In this document: positions 36,301-44,475 of the stretch, one piece after another
How positions within the stretch are numbered: position 1 is the first letter of the stretch
Layout of the letters: each line of letters opens with the position of its first letter
Assembly: GCA_913057785.1 (NCBI GenBank)
Contig: CAJXPD010000015.1
Span: forward strand, 1-64,000
Reading direction: 5' to 3'
Source: an uncultured Lewinella sp.
GTDB lineage: Bacteria; Bacteroidota; Bacteroidia; Chitinophagales; Saprospiraceae
Length of the DNA stretch: 64,000 bases
Made by a program: the position numbers and the translations under genes
Notes under the pieces: model-generated
What the model saw: only the letters and a program-made list of their open reading frames with translations
What the model was told of the DNA's origin: nothing
Database searches by the model: none

Positions 36301-37723
36301 TTAAGGCGTTATTAAAGTTACTAGCCGTGTATTCTGCGATACCGTTGGTGGAAGGGCCGTAATTAGCCATGGCATTGTCATCCACACCGGATTGCTGAAA
36401 ATCACATTCTATAGGATTAGCTGCCGTTACGGGTGGCCAACTTGCTGGCAGATTGTTATTCCCAGGAGCATAAAATGTACCATTGTAATACAAACCAGCG
36501 CCGTCCGGATTACCTCGGATTGGCGTTGGGTGCCCGGCATAATAATCCTTGAAAAACAGGTGCAGGCCGTTTTTATTGTTGACCTGTGGATCCGGGTTTC
36601 CATTACTTGCCACGGTCCCGTTCTGTCCGTCCAATAAGGTAATATTGTTCGGGTAAGTGGAGGGGTCTGGCCCTTGGCCTGTGGAACCCGGTTCACCATT
36701 TATGTAGTTGTTAGTGGCATCATATGATTCTTCATATTCCGGGAAACCTCCCCAGCCTCCATTGGCACCATTATCCACACCGTACATTCTGCCAGATTCT
36801 GTAAGTACGAGGTCATATAGGTTTCGCCAACCGGGTGAAAAGATTTGCACGGGGCCATTCGGATCCAGCATGGCTTGGTTTAAACCATCATCTCCCCCCC
36901 AAGGATCCGGGTGATCATTACCATTGGCCAATAGATCAGCTTTACTCACATTCTGGAGCGTAGGCAAATTGTACTTAAAAGCTGCTCCATCTCCATCGGT
37001 TTGGGTCGGTAAGGCCTCAATCACATCCAAATCTGCCTCTAGTACCGCCGCAGATAAGGCGTATTCTGTTGTAAAAGCAAAGTTGTTGGAAGGTGCACCA
37101 GCATTAGTATGTCCACCTTGGGCAATGTAAAGGATGTTGTTTTGCTCATCCAACTGCATTCCGTTAGTGGCGTGGTTCTCTTCCGACCTTGGTAAACCTC
37201 TAATTAGGTCAACTTTGGTCCAGCCGGTGCATTGGCCAGAGCCATCAATACCACCAGTACAGGTAAGCTTAGAAACGACACCGGAATTGGTATCCAAACC
37301 TGTGTCATTTCCTCCTCCACCGGCTCCAATCCGAGGATCACTAGAACTTACGTAGAGGATCGGATTGGCACCCGTGCCAGTTATTAATATCCCAGTAACC
37401 TGCCGGTTACTATTTCCAGAATTCGATCCATCATCATTGTGATTTTGGATGTTCTTCACCAGGTTGATTGTTTCTGTACTGGTGACTTCATAATCATTCG
37501 GGCCATTTCTTTGGATCGTGTAAGCGTATATGGTTCCATTCTGTTGGGAAACATATAAACGACCGTCAGGCCCGAACTGTAGAGAGGTCGGGTTGTTTGA
37601 GGACTCCCCTACCAATCCACTCGATGTAAAGTTCACTTGTCCAATCACTGACAAGGAACTCAACAGCCACGCTATAAGCAGTATGGCTTTTTGAGGTTGA
37701 AAGTTTTGTAGGAAATAGGTCAT
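30377..37723 (-). CDS. 2448-aa beta-propeller / malectin protein with C-terminal dockerin-like domain
   Basis: Secreted multi-domain protein. In order: signal peptide (about 1-29), a propeller of the sorbosone/glucose-dehydrogenase type (30-555; LQFGPDGRLYVSQQNGTIYA, SPGWRNLYDLVLTESG), calcium-type repeats (about 588-625), LamG-like domain (about 620-870), STFGG module (about 891-1068), companion domain, malectin-like domain (about 1189-1342), Ig-like domain, second malectin-like domain (about 1449-1632), an Ig-like domain split by a sugar-binding insertion, a second STFGG module (about 1974-2153), a beta-domain resembling the X-module before dockerins, and two EF-hand-type loops (DVDGDNKVLLED, DFNGDGQVGLED; about 2379-2440). 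There is no T9SS tail. The propeller may bind or oxidise sugars, but PQQ residues could not be checked. The cohesin-bearing gene follows after 53 bases. Confidence 0.88.
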   Translation of the reverse strand: MTYFLQNFQPQKAILLIAWLLSSLSVIGQVNFTSSGLVGESSNNPTSLQFGPDGRLYVSQQNGTIYAYTIQRNGPNDYEVTSTETINLVKNIQNHNDDGSNSGNSNRQVTGILITGTGANPILYVSSSDPRIGAGGGGNDTGLDTNSGVVSKLTCTGGIDGSGQCTGWTKVDLIRGLPRSEENHATNGMQLDEQNNILYIAQGGHTNAGAPSNNFAFTTEYALSAAVLEADLDVIEALPTQTDGDGAAFKYNLPTLQNVSKADLLANGNDHPDPWGGDDGLNQAMLDPNGPVQIFSPGWRNLYDLVLTESGRMYGVDNGANGGWGGFPEYEESYDATNNYINGEPGSTGQGPDPSTYPNNITLLDGQNGTVASNGNPDPQVNNKNGLHLFFKDYYAGHPTPIRGNPDGAGLYYNGTFYAPGNNNLPASWPPVTAANPIECDFQQSGVDDNAMANYGPSTNGIAEYTASNFNNALKGTLLLAAFNGNIYQVFLNADGTVATNCPSNPANNCSDSFASGFGSNPLDVIAQGDDDAFGGTVWAVTYGADNITIFEPSDYDGNDPGQCLGNDDDTIDEDNDGYTNADEIDNGTNPCSGASKPADFDDVVEFNGFKRSDLNDADDDQDGIPDVDDAFCFDATNGKGGLGDLPVRLDLFNSTGYGFGSLGFTGIMTNGSQDYFGLIDDSGDELVFGGTAGIYTDPSVAAGDAFEGGNSQKNAFQFPVNVSTSTGPFTVLGQINGPFFDNQSPQNFASHGIFIGTGDQQNYLKVTVRNNGGSSAFQVLLENNGSTTSQLVNVAGILNASTIIIYISVDPTTGEVQASYAADGGTRTDIGTPVTVTGDLLDAIQGTYTINGQASALAAGPIATSTGPAPEFSASWDYFEVTQNPSDAQAKIEVNTGGINGSTFGNSSFFIENLSTGSQITKVIIDLSTAIIPEVVFDPNGTAGDATSKDLTLNGGSDGGTGYTSHNFGKSYEGGFYSLEVNFNDFASGETIEFGLDIDPVSIKGGSSPGPNESGSVSGLEISGAKVIVTFDTGEEWEVELMSGENDSEGDSKNVARNALPDAPTISIDNVTSQSVVVTPNHTVTVTGPVSGEVLLLQLEAGLFLDGLNGPNAPDGYDIDPWEVNSVIGVTKLTSTISNSFTADFNVTLTDSDDEAGYNIFAAVIVDDDGATSDLSNIIIVEYDPDAAPAEEIRVNAGGPAYTDGAGKEWAADNFFVNGQTFSSTAAIANTDDDDLYQTERYNANLQYEIPVAGTGPYQVNLHFAELFFGLSGGGGVGSRVFDIVIEGENKLLNFDIFAEVGAAAATIKTFGNITVSDGSLSISFPASANNGKISAIEVLGFGSTGDIPINLSQISDQISVEGVPSPFDIVATGGDGNLLYSASGLPTGLSVEPTNGDIIGTIDVGASAGGPNNDGIYNVTVSVDDSDGETNDLVSTSFTWTVLAPSQTQALFRVNAGGAQLSAADASSPVWSADTGAFGAAGNSPYLIAATATGGTFSGNSASAHPGPIITTDPSLAAFPEIPTEVFNTERWDGPGAPEMLWQFPVPQGTEVEIAILFAELFQDITGAGQRVFDISIDGVIPPVFDDIDPYAVAGPKGAFVRTFTTTSDGTIDIELIHGVENPAIKGIQVSTVAASDNDPPVVINPGTQSGVEGSAVSLQIAATDTDPCDGLTYSATGLPPSLSIDENTGLITGTLDAGSGSGVAGAFIEDGGVLIIEAETDFVNTSGGWEPFADSGVDFLLATGNNFGNATGGEVLTYDIEINTPGVYRFHMKSDITGTVGSEENDSWFKIDNTTDVHFFCSQGGTVSSTQAFLNEIADPNSTSQTYYYPAGNAENRPDHGNENPGNKGYFKVFRSGTDGNKWDSKTIDNNGFPIYAYFPTAGNYTINMSERSAGHKVDRFALIHIDDVATGVPTNTLNGPESEQAVGGTAGAADGSPYNVTVTVADACDPPAFASANFTWVVSETPPTGSPSALVEITPDGALGASTFGGSSIQLTNTSTGNLQITSFTLDLSTGILPDMVFDPVGAGGDATASCFTANSGATATGLIAPADPCSSPFSAPRNGGFDVMSISFTDFDPNEALFHTVDVDPNSIQGVPGAGGAGSVSGYELIGATVTITFSDGSTLVSNIYEDGSLGGGQAIVAENAPATPSITAVGQDDITCVESANQTIEVSGPAGANVSLLLMDSRLFIQSGNPPFNVPDETFYANEAMSGKTLYTAVIGNDGTVEIPVTLLETPGPGGTTNGGLNHIVAVLSDGPYAVDQQVSQTSNILILKLDPTCAGAGADLTLTVTNQGRDLGTGNPDYSGDYTVNLFSLTDAQTPVASYTPTADAAGSMTIPDITPGTYQVAVKRAGFLQRVQVITLTEGANSATIAELLAGDVDGDNKVLLEDFSILGGVFNTSNVNPGGAPNYADFNGDGQVGLEDFSVAGGNFNVNGEEPTEQP
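30400..30588 (-). other. Dockerin-like domain (two EF-hand-type calcium repeats)
   Basis: The C-terminus of the 2448-aa protein holds two ~22-residue repeats, DVDGDNKVLLEDFSILGGVF and DFNGDGQVGLEDFSVAGGNF, spaced by about 20 residues. The ligand positions 1, 3, 5 and 12 of each loop are D-D-D-D and D-N-D-D, as in type I dockerins. In both repeats the helix after the loop has the same pattern (LEDFS..GG.FN), giving the twofold symmetry expected of dockerins. Confidence 0.75.
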
Positions 37724-37785
37724 ATAGCTGAAGTTTATATTGATTGCTTAGGACTTTTAGATTCCATATTCATGCCCTACAGCAA

Positions 37786-37806
37786 ATGCAGTGCAATCGA
37801 CTGCAT
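37786..37806. promoter_or_regulatory. Perfect 7-base dyad upstream of the propeller/dockerin gene (possible operator)
   Basis: ATGCAGT - seven bases - ACTGCAT lies 63 bases before the ATG of the propeller/dockerin gene, in the expected promoter zone. TGCATTTG at the same place (minus strand) differs by one base from the TAnnTTTG -7 box, so the dyad would overlap the promoter. No protein that binds it is known. Confidence 0.35.
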
Positions 37807-38172
37807 AAGCAGACGGCATTTTTTCATTACTTAAATCGAAAGGAAAGTGAATGGAGAATTATCCCCATTTAGTAGTGGATTACTATAAGATGCGCCCCCT
37901 CCAGGGAGGTGGTTGTTGTGGTTGGAAAGGTTTAAGCCTTAGATAAGTAGTAGTCCATCCGTAAATCGGATTGGCTTTAGGAAGGAAATGGGGTCTTAGT
38001 GTTAGTCCCGTTTTGGCTATAGCGCAAGGCACTATTTGCTGGTAACCAAAAAACGTCATGTTTGAGCTACTTTTAAGGTCGATGTCTATGAAAATAGAAA
38101 TAGGTTAATATTAACATTAGCCTTCCACCCCTAGTGAGAACACTAAGATGGGAAAAGCGTCTAATGCTAACT

Positions 38173-38286
38173 AGTCTATACTTAGTTGTTTAGAACGCAT
38201 AAATACATCAGGACTAGCAAAGGCTGTTTAGACTTACTAGTCCACAAAAGGTGATTGGTAGACTATAGACACTACTTAGACAGTCT
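38173..38286. repeat. Cluster of TAGACT/AGTCTA half-sites and a GGACTAG inverted repeat
   Basis: Within 114 bases there are AGTCTA (38173), TAGACT (38229), TAGACT (38259), TAGAC (38266) and AGACAGTCT (38278 onwards). There is also a perfect 7-base inverted repeat, GGACTAG (38211) and CTAGTCC (38237). Such a cluster resembles a multi-site regulator target, but the elements are short and could be chance in AT-rich DNA. Confidence 0.35.
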
Positions 38287-38990
38287 CAACAGGAATGCAT
38301 ATAGCCTGTTAGGACAGCCATGGCAGTTTTGAGCTATAATTTACCCCAATAGGTGGTTGTTTAAACTGAAACAGTAATTGTACTGAATACTGCGGGTAAT
38401 ATTCACCAAATTTTGGCAATCTTGTTGCTATAACTATTACTATGTACTTACTGAATAAAAGAGTAGATCTTTGACTATCAACTAAATATCCGATGACAAT
38501 AGATCGACGCATCGGCTCGGCCTGAAACAGCTGTAAGATCTCAGAGAGAAAACAGCTATTCAGTGAGATAGCGTACGCTGACATCGGTTTTTTTGTCAGA
38601 CTTTGTGCTGTGCCTATTTTGGTTGCAGTAGTTGTAAGGGTGTTTACTTGTCTATTTGTTTGATCCTATATGTAGTATGGTGGTTGAGTTAAAGCGCGAT
38701 TCGTACCTATAATTACTTAATATTTTAAGCCGATAGGGGGACTATGGCTCGATTGCAAATGCAAAATATAACTTTTCTCTTACATTAGCCATATTTTTAA
38801 TAATAAAAATTCATATTCCCTTCCAACTTAACAAACAAGTTACATGGCTCCTAATATTAATTAGTAACATAAACGAATATAGGACATCAGTAGGCTGATG
38901 GATATGCGGTAAGCATTTGGATTTGACACGGTTGGTATGGAAAGCTACTAATCCCGTCTTTTACAATAGATTAGATATGGGATTGTCGTG

Positions 38991-39869
38991 TTATTTTCTA
39001 AAAGGTGCGGGATGCAGTTTACTTGGTTTAAGTGGAGCTGGCATCCATTCCCCATCAGAAAGTACTGAGATCTGCTCATAACCTGATTCTAATAGTAAGG
39101 AAGTCCCGAACTCAAAGCCTTTGGTGATATTTTCGGGATGATGAGCGTCAGAAGCTAGATGAACTGGAATCCCCATCTGCTTAGATTGGATCAGTATCCG
39201 CCGTCCAGGATAAGGTTCCGCCGTTTCGTTTTTGTAGTAACCTTTTGTATTTACCTCCATAATGGAACCGACTTCCGCAATGGAAACTAGCGTTTTATCT
39301 ATCGCTTCTAGATACCATGGAGATGATTCCGAGAAGAATCGCTCCCCTCTATTCCATTTCTTGATACGATCCAGATGTGCCACAATGGTAGGTCGAAAGT
39401 CTTCGACCATCTCCCTAATCAAAGCATAATATCGCTCCACTGCAGCCTGGATACTACCATTAAAGATTTCAGTCACTCCTCGTTCAAAACACTCTACTGA
39501 CTCCTCAAACCCCCAGGGAGTCCCATCTGCAAATGCATCGACGAAGTGCACCGCTCCGATCACATAATCTAGCTCTGATTCTAGGATATGTGGACTATCC
39601 ATTGCAATTACTCCTGGGATATAGTCTACCTCCAGACTTTTGTAGACTTGAATATCCTCTTCATACATCTGCTTCAGGGTATCTATTTCGGCCAAATATC
39701 GTTCGAGCTCCTCCAAGCTCATCAGCCCCACAGCGGATCCAGGGACTGGAGCATGATCAGAAAAACCATAGGTCTTTAATCCTTGGGCTATGGCCTCTTG
39801 TAAATATTCTCTAGGACTTAGTCTTCCATCGCTGAAGTGCGAGTGGGCATGGTGATTAGCTAATTGCAT
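38991..39869 (-). CDS. PHP-domain histidinol-phosphatase-like phosphoesterase
   Basis: Metal-dependent phosphatase of the PHP superfamily, HisJ/HisK-like, cytosolic. The N-terminal metal motif is HAHSHFSDG (H9, H11, D14) and later metal sites include GFSDHAP, TIVAHLDR and HLASDAHHPE. Length (292 aa) is normal. Family members hydrolyse histidinol phosphate, but others act on sugar phosphates or nucleotides. No other his gene is present, and this is the last gene in the sugar locus (144 bases after the GH26-like gene), so a sugar-phosphate role is also possible. Confidence 0.85.
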   Translation of the reverse strand: MQLANHHAHSHFSDGRLSPREYLQEAIAQGLKTYGFSDHAPVPGSAVGLMSLEELERYLAEIDTLKQMYEEDIQVYKSLEVDYIPGVIAMDSPHILESELDYVIGAVHFVDAFADGTPWGFEESVECFERGVTEIFNGSIQAAVERYYALIREMVEDFRPTIVAHLDRIKKWNRGERFFSESSPWYLEAIDKTLVSIAEVGSIMEVNTKGYYKNETAEPYPGRRILIQSKQMGIPVHLASDAHHPENITKGFEFGTSLLLESGYEQISVLSDGEWMPAPLKPSKLHPAPFRK

Positions 39870-40013
39870 GACACAATATAAGCCTACGATGTAAATTCTA
39901 GATTAATCCGAGGTTGTCCCAAAATAAAATTTCAGGGAGATTGCTGATCGTGAAAAGGTATAGTCGCAAACTTCCTGACGGGCACGATAAACTAAGTGCA
40001 ATCTTAATTCAAG

Positions 40014-41144
40014 CTATGGAGCAGTTCTCCACAAGCGAGAGTATAGCTCAGGGGAAGCGTGTATGTATCGCGGATCGGATACTTTACTTTTCCATTTGGC
40101 GCTGATCATTTCGCTCGTCTGTAGTCGAGCATCGACATTTTGGAAGGTGGGATTATCAAACCACATTCGATTGGCCTTCCAGTGACAATTAATATAACTA
40201 ACAGCCTTTACGACATCTTCATTTTCTTCAATCGTCTGGAAGAAGGGTTCAAACCACTGATCCCATGCTTCCGTGGCCTGGTTTGAATTGGAGAGAATCG
40301 TTTCCTTCGTCTTACCATTTGTCTTGACCGTCTCTGTCGATATGGTGGCGGTGGCTTCGGCAATAAATACGGGTTTTCCTCTCTTACGAGCAAACTCAAT
40401 CATTTCTACTTCATCAAAACGGGAAAAGAAGGAATAACCACACCAGTCCACATACTCATCCCCCGGATACCAGCTCTCTAAAACGTTTTGATCCATTCCC
40501 CACCCATGCGACTGCCACACATAGGCCACATTTTCAACTTCCAGGCTATCATACAGATGATGGATTCGTTTAAAGGCGTCTACATACTGTTTACGGTCAT
40601 AGTGATTCCAGGCCCCTCCAAATTCATAGCCAATTCGCAAAAAGACAGGTCTTTGCCCCAAACTCTTGATCCACTCCCCAAGTGCTATGACTAAACTATC
40701 ATGGGTTCCATCGGCAACTTTGGCTTCATGATTGACAAGCTCCAAGCCAATGGCTAAGGCCATATGTTCAAAATCTGGATCAGCGATCTGTCTAGACATA
40801 TTACTAGGCCCATCACCCCAGTCATCCGTTGTGAAGACTCCAGCTAGGCCATCATAGGTAAAGCCAAACTCCTCATCCCCAGGTCGGATCTTTGTATACA
40901 TAGTAAATCCACCCGGACGTTCAAAATGATCCAAGTATCCATCGTTAAATTCCTCCAAACCACCGATAGCTGCTAATTCTTGACCTACAAAAAGGATGCA
41001 TTTGCCATCTTCAGGTTCGAATTTGGCAAGTGTTGAAGTGGGTTCTTGTGCGTTAGCATCGTTTGGTGGGTTAGCTTCGTCAGAAGCATTAGGCGCACAG
41101 GCCTGGAGGGCAATAAGCCCTAAGCCATACAAAAGCGTTCTCAT
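40014..41144 (-). CDS. GH26-like glycoside hydrolase lipoprotein (copy 2)
   Basis: Predicted surface or periplasmic endo-glycanase. The ATG at 41144 is chosen over 41234 because it starts a lipoprotein signal (MRTLLYGLGLIALQAC). The TIM-barrel part has YEFGGAWNHYD, whose Glu fits the GH26 acid/base, and PVFIAEA, whose Glu fits the nucleophile, 90 residues later in the paralog; both lie at strand ends. It also has AYVWQSHGW and YPGDEYVDWCGYSFF. It is a close paralog of the gene at 45188-46348, with the same TLAKFEP start of the mature domain. GH26 includes mannanases and beta-1,3-xylanases; the xylose genes around it favour the latter (inference). It is 111 bases after the GH43 gene. Confidence 0.78.
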   Translation of the reverse strand: MRTLLYGLGLIALQACAPNASDEANPPNDANAQEPTSTLAKFEPEDGKCILFVGQELAAIGGLEEFNDGYLDHFERPGGFTMYTKIRPGDEEFGFTYDGLAGVFTTDDWGDGPSNMSRQIADPDFEHMALAIGLELVNHEAKVADGTHDSLVIALGEWIKSLGQRPVFLRIGYEFGGAWNHYDRKQYVDAFKRIHHLYDSLEVENVAYVWQSHGWGMDQNVLESWYPGDEYVDWCGYSFFSRFDEVEMIEFARKRGKPVFIAEATATISTETVKTNGKTKETILSNSNQATEAWDQWFEPFFQTIEENEDVVKAVSYINCHWKANRMWFDNPTFQNVDARLQTSEMISAKWKSKVSDPRYIHASPELYSRLWRTAP

Positions 41145-41255
41145 GTTTTTCTTATTTGGTTCTCCGATGCTTCTGGGCACTGCGCTCACCATTACCATTG
41201 ATATAGCACAGCTCGGACAAGCTGTCCTAGCCACAAAGTCTATCTGAGAGGTATT

Positions 41256-42851
41256 TTATTTTTCTACGTATTCGTACCATTTAAAATCAGCAGCTTTCCG
41301 GTGTCCACTCAAATCCTGACAGCACATCCCGACAAATGTTCCTGTAAAGGCAGGTCGATAACGATCTGTACCTCTGACATAGTCATCTGCTAGGATGGTA
41401 CCATCCAAGACAGGACCAACCGGCATCCATTGATTCTCCTCCAAGGCATAAGAGGCTTCTAGGGCTCCATAATCAAAGGTGAAACGTAGATACACTTCTC
41501 CAGACTTGGGAATCAGTACGGGTTCTGCCAATTTTTCCTGCATATCAAAATTATCACAGTAAATCAGCTGTAGATACCGGTGATTCGCATCCTCTCCTCC
41601 AGATAGATGAAGGTAGACCCAATGCGAGGTATTGTAATAGGCTACCAATCCAGCCATCTCCTGAAAATGAGTAGGTTGAAAATCTAGACAAGCTGAGACT
41701 TCTGCTTGAAAATGTTGAACTCTTCTAGCTACCAAGCTTTGTCGATGAAAGGAGCTTAATGATTCTCGACCGTAGAGACGCAAGTAACCGGGCCGATCCG
41801 TTAATGAAAGCCAACTACCCTCTACAGGAACGCGTAGGCTCTGGAAATGTCGATCTAAGCTTGAATCATTAAAGGTAGTCCGGGCTGGGAACGCAGCAGC
41901 AGGCTGCAGTTCTACTCCTGCTGGAGCGGGAACCTCCAGGCGTGGCACGGCTACACCTTGTTTCAGGTACAGCCAGTTATCTTCTCTCCACTCTACTTGT
42001 TCAATGGCGGTCTCCCGCCCTAAAACACATCTCCCACGCTGGGTAAGTGGTCGACCGACCAGAAAGACCGCATACCATTCCCCATTTGGGGTCTCCACCA
42101 AGTCAGCATGCCCACACTTCTGTAGCGGGGCACTTGGATCTTCACGAACACTAATCACAGGATTGCTCGGATGCAGCTCATAAGGGCCTTCAATTTTTTT
42201 GGAACGAGCCAAACTGACGGCATGACCATACTCTGTACCTCCTTCTGCCGTAATCAGATAATAATATCCATTCCGTTTATATATATGCGGTGCCTCCGTA
42301 ATGCCTAATTCCGAACCGGGAAAAATTTGCACCGCCTTGCCCACGACCTTTTGTTGCACTGGGTCGTACTCTTGCAATAAGGTTCCCCCAAAGAACTTGC
42401 CTTTGCGATGATCACACCACATACTAGTGAACCATTTCCGGCCATCGTCATCATGAAATAGAGAGCCATCAAATCCACTGGAACTCAAAAAGATTGGATC
42501 TGACCAATCTCCCAAAATATCTTGAGTCGTCACCAGAAAGTTGGGTGTATCCTTCCAGATACCATCAAAGGAACGGACATTAGAATACACCAAGTAGAAG
42601 GTACCCTCATAATAGGATAAACAAGGTGCCCAAACGCCACAGGAATCAGGGTTGCCTAGCATGTCCAGCTGTGTGGTCCGGCGTAAAGGATGGGCCACCA
42701 ACTCCCAGTTGACAAGGTCTCTGGAGTGATGGATTTGCACCCCGGGAAACCATTCAAATGTTGAGGTAGCTATATAGTAATCCTCCCCCACCCTAATGAT
42801 AGATGGGTCCGGATTAAAGCCCCTTAGGATGGGGTTTTTAATCAAATTCAT
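41256..42851 (-). CDS. GH43 beta-xylosidase
   Basis: Cytosolic exo-glycosidase that releases xylose from xylo-oligosaccharides by inversion. There is no signal peptide. The five-bladed propeller carries the GH43 triad: D15 (FNPDPSI) as base, D128 (GFDGSLF) as pKa modulator, and E186 (GITEAPH) as acid. The C-terminal ~200 residues form the beta-sandwich typical of GH43 beta-xylosidases (subfamilies 11/12). Length 531 aa is normal. The ATG overlaps the MFS gene stop in ATGA, so translation is coupled to the transporter. This links sugar uptake directly to cytosolic cleavage. Confidence 0.92.
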   Translation of the reverse strand: MNLIKNPILRGFNPDPSIIRVGEDYYIATSTFEWFPGVQIHHSRDLVNWELVAHPLRRTTQLDMLGNPDSCGVWAPCLSYYEGTFYLVYSNVRSFDGIWKDTPNFLVTTQDILGDWSDPIFLSSSGFDGSLFHDDDGRKWFTSMWCDHRKGKFFGGTLLQEYDPVQQKVVGKAVQIFPGSELGITEAPHIYKRNGYYYLITAEGGTEYGHAVSLARSKKIEGPYELHPSNPVISVREDPSAPLQKCGHADLVETPNGEWYAVFLVGRPLTQRGRCVLGRETAIEQVEWREDNWLYLKQGVAVPRLEVPAPAGVELQPAAAFPARTTFNDSSLDRHFQSLRVPVEGSWLSLTDRPGYLRLYGRESLSSFHRQSLVARRVQHFQAEVSACLDFQPTHFQEMAGLVAYYNTSHWVYLHLSGGEDANHRYLQLIYCDNFDMQEKLAEPVLIPKSGEVYLRFTFDYGALEASYALEENQWMPVGPVLDGTILADDYVRGTDRYRPAFTGTFVGMCCQDLSGHRKAADFKWYEYVEK

Positions 42852-44386
42852 CTAACCAATTCTTTTTCTATCTGTTCTAAAGACTTCCCTTTGGTTTCTG
42901 GCAATATCCTATACAGGATCACAAAGCCTACAATAGCAAATAGCCCATAAATCAAGTAGGTAAAGGCATTGCCCAGGTTTGCCAATTCCCAGGGGAAAAT
43001 AAATTGTACCAGCCAACTAGTGGCAGAATTGATGAAACCGATCACAGAAATGGCCAGGCCTCGAATCCAGTTGGGAAAGAGCTCTGACAGCATCACCCAC
43101 ATAACTGGTCCTAAGGAGATGGCAAAAGACGCTACAAAACCCAGAATTCCTATTAGTATTAGAATGGGATTCATTTGAATCGCTTCTTTCACGATATTTC
43201 CTTCTAATTTGGAAAACTCCACCTCTCCGAGGGCTCCCTTCATGGCGTTTTTAAAGCTGACATCATCTGAATACAGTTGACCGACAACTCCGCCCAGCTG
43301 TTCTTCTTCCAAACCTTCAATCTTGAATACATCATCACTAGTCAATTGGTAGGTGGCTTGCTTGAAACCGTAACTAGTCAAGAACATACTGGCGGCAATG
43401 CCAAAGATTCCAATGAGAAGGAGTGGCTTTCTCCCCATCCGGTCAATCAAACTCATCGCTACTAAAGTGAATACGACGTTAATAATACCGACCCAGACCG
43501 CTTGCGCAAAAGCAGCATTCTGCCCAACGCCTGACTGTTCAAAGATGGTGGTTGCGTAAAAATATATCGCATTCACTCCAGTGATCTGCTGTAAGATACC
43601 AACCGTCAAACCTATAAGTATCACAAACCTTAAGGAAGGATGCAGTAGACTACTAAGTGAGGCCTTACGTGTGGTGCTGGTCTCCTCTATGCTTTCCTTG
43701 ATCTGTTGGTACTCTAGCTCCATCTGCTCTTTACCATGCAGATTGGCCAAAACTTCTCGTCCTTCTTCTTCCCGGTTCTGTACCAAGAGCCACCTTGGAC
43801 TTCGCGGCACGAAAAATAAGGCTATGAAATAAACGATCGCTGGCGCAAATTCAATTCCTAACATCCATCGCCAAACGGTCTGTTCTGTAATATCTCCACC
43901 AGTACCCACTAGTCCTTGTAGATAATAGTTACTGAAATAAGCTGCAGAAAACCCAACAACAATGTTCAACTGTTGAATGGAGACCATTTTCCCTCGGTTG
44001 TCTGCCAAGGAGATCTCAGCGATATAGATGGGAGCCAAAACCAAAGCTGCTCCGAATGCTAAGCCACCGATCATGCGCGCCATCACCAATGATGCAAAAC
44101 CACCAGCCATGGCAGACCATATGGCGGAAATGGCATAAAGAAAGGCAACCACAATTAGCACCTTCTTCCGACCAACGCGGTCACTGATCGTACCTGCCAC
44201 TAACATGGCAAACATGGCGGAGAAAGTCGGAGAACTAACTACCCAGCCTAACTCGAAGTCACTTAAAGCGAATTCTGGTTTGATATACTTGGTTACACCT
44301 GAAATTACGGAAGCATCAAAGCCGAAGAGAAATCCTCCAAGAGATACAAGTGCTGCAATCCAAATCTGGTTTCGTCTGTCTTTCAT
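42848..44386 (-). CDS. MFS sugar:proton symporter (XylE/GLUT family)
   Basis: Twelve-helix inner-membrane symporter for a monosaccharide or short oligosaccharide. It has the RVGRKK loop 2-3 motif, QQITGVNAIYFY of helix 7, RMGRKPLL of loop 8-9 and the sugar-porter tail PETKGKSLEQIEKEL. Length 512 aa is slightly long because of an extended loop between helices 9 and 10 (about residues 345-395). With GH43 coupled downstream and xylA in the locus, xylose or xylo-oligosaccharides are the likely cargo (inference). Confidence 0.92.
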   Translation of the reverse strand: MKDRRNQIWIAALVSLGGFLFGFDASVISGVTKYIKPEFALSDFELGWVVSSPTFSAMFAMLVAGTISDRVGRKKVLIVVAFLYAISAIWSAMAGGFASLVMARMIGGLAFGAALVLAPIYIAEISLADNRGKMVSIQQLNIVVGFSAAYFSNYYLQGLVGTGGDITEQTVWRWMLGIEFAPAIVYFIALFFVPRSPRWLLVQNREEEGREVLANLHGKEQMELEYQQIKESIEETSTTRKASLSSLLHPSLRFVILIGLTVGILQQITGVNAIYFYATTIFEQSGVGQNAAFAQAVWVGIINVVFTLVAMSLIDRMGRKPLLLIGIFGIAASMFLTSYGFKQATYQLTSDDVFKIEGLEEEQLGGVVGQLYSDDVSFKNAMKGALGEVEFSKLEGNIVKEAIQMNPILILIGILGFVASFAISLGPVMWVMLSELFPNWIRGLAISVIGFINSATSWLVQFIFPWELANLGNAFTYLIYGLFAIVGFVILYRILPETKGKSLEQIEKELVR

Positions 44387-44475
44387 CTTGTGTTTACTGT
44401 TTCATACATATTATTGAAAAACTCCCCTACTCCTCTCGGCAGGGAATCTCTCAAATATAGGTAATCTAGAGCGCT

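Larger units (their letters stand above)
37724..38990. other. 1.27-kb gene-poor, AT-rich spacer
   Basis: This is the largest gap in the window, between the PHP phosphatase end and the giant-gene start, both on the minus strand. The only ORF of note (38309-38584, 91 codons, minus) has no family features and is not called. It contains the dyad at 37786-37806 and a cluster of TAGACT/AGTCTA elements at 38173-38286. It probably holds the promoter region of the giant-gene pair. Confidence 0.5.

Noticed and set aside
38309-38584. 91-codon minus-strand ORF in the large spacer
   Set aside because: No signal, domain or start context; composition not like the neighbours. Kept out as unsupported.
41215-41227. 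Small hairpin GGACA/TGTCC after the GH43 gene
   Set aside because: Only a 5-bp stem without a T-run; not enough for a terminator call.
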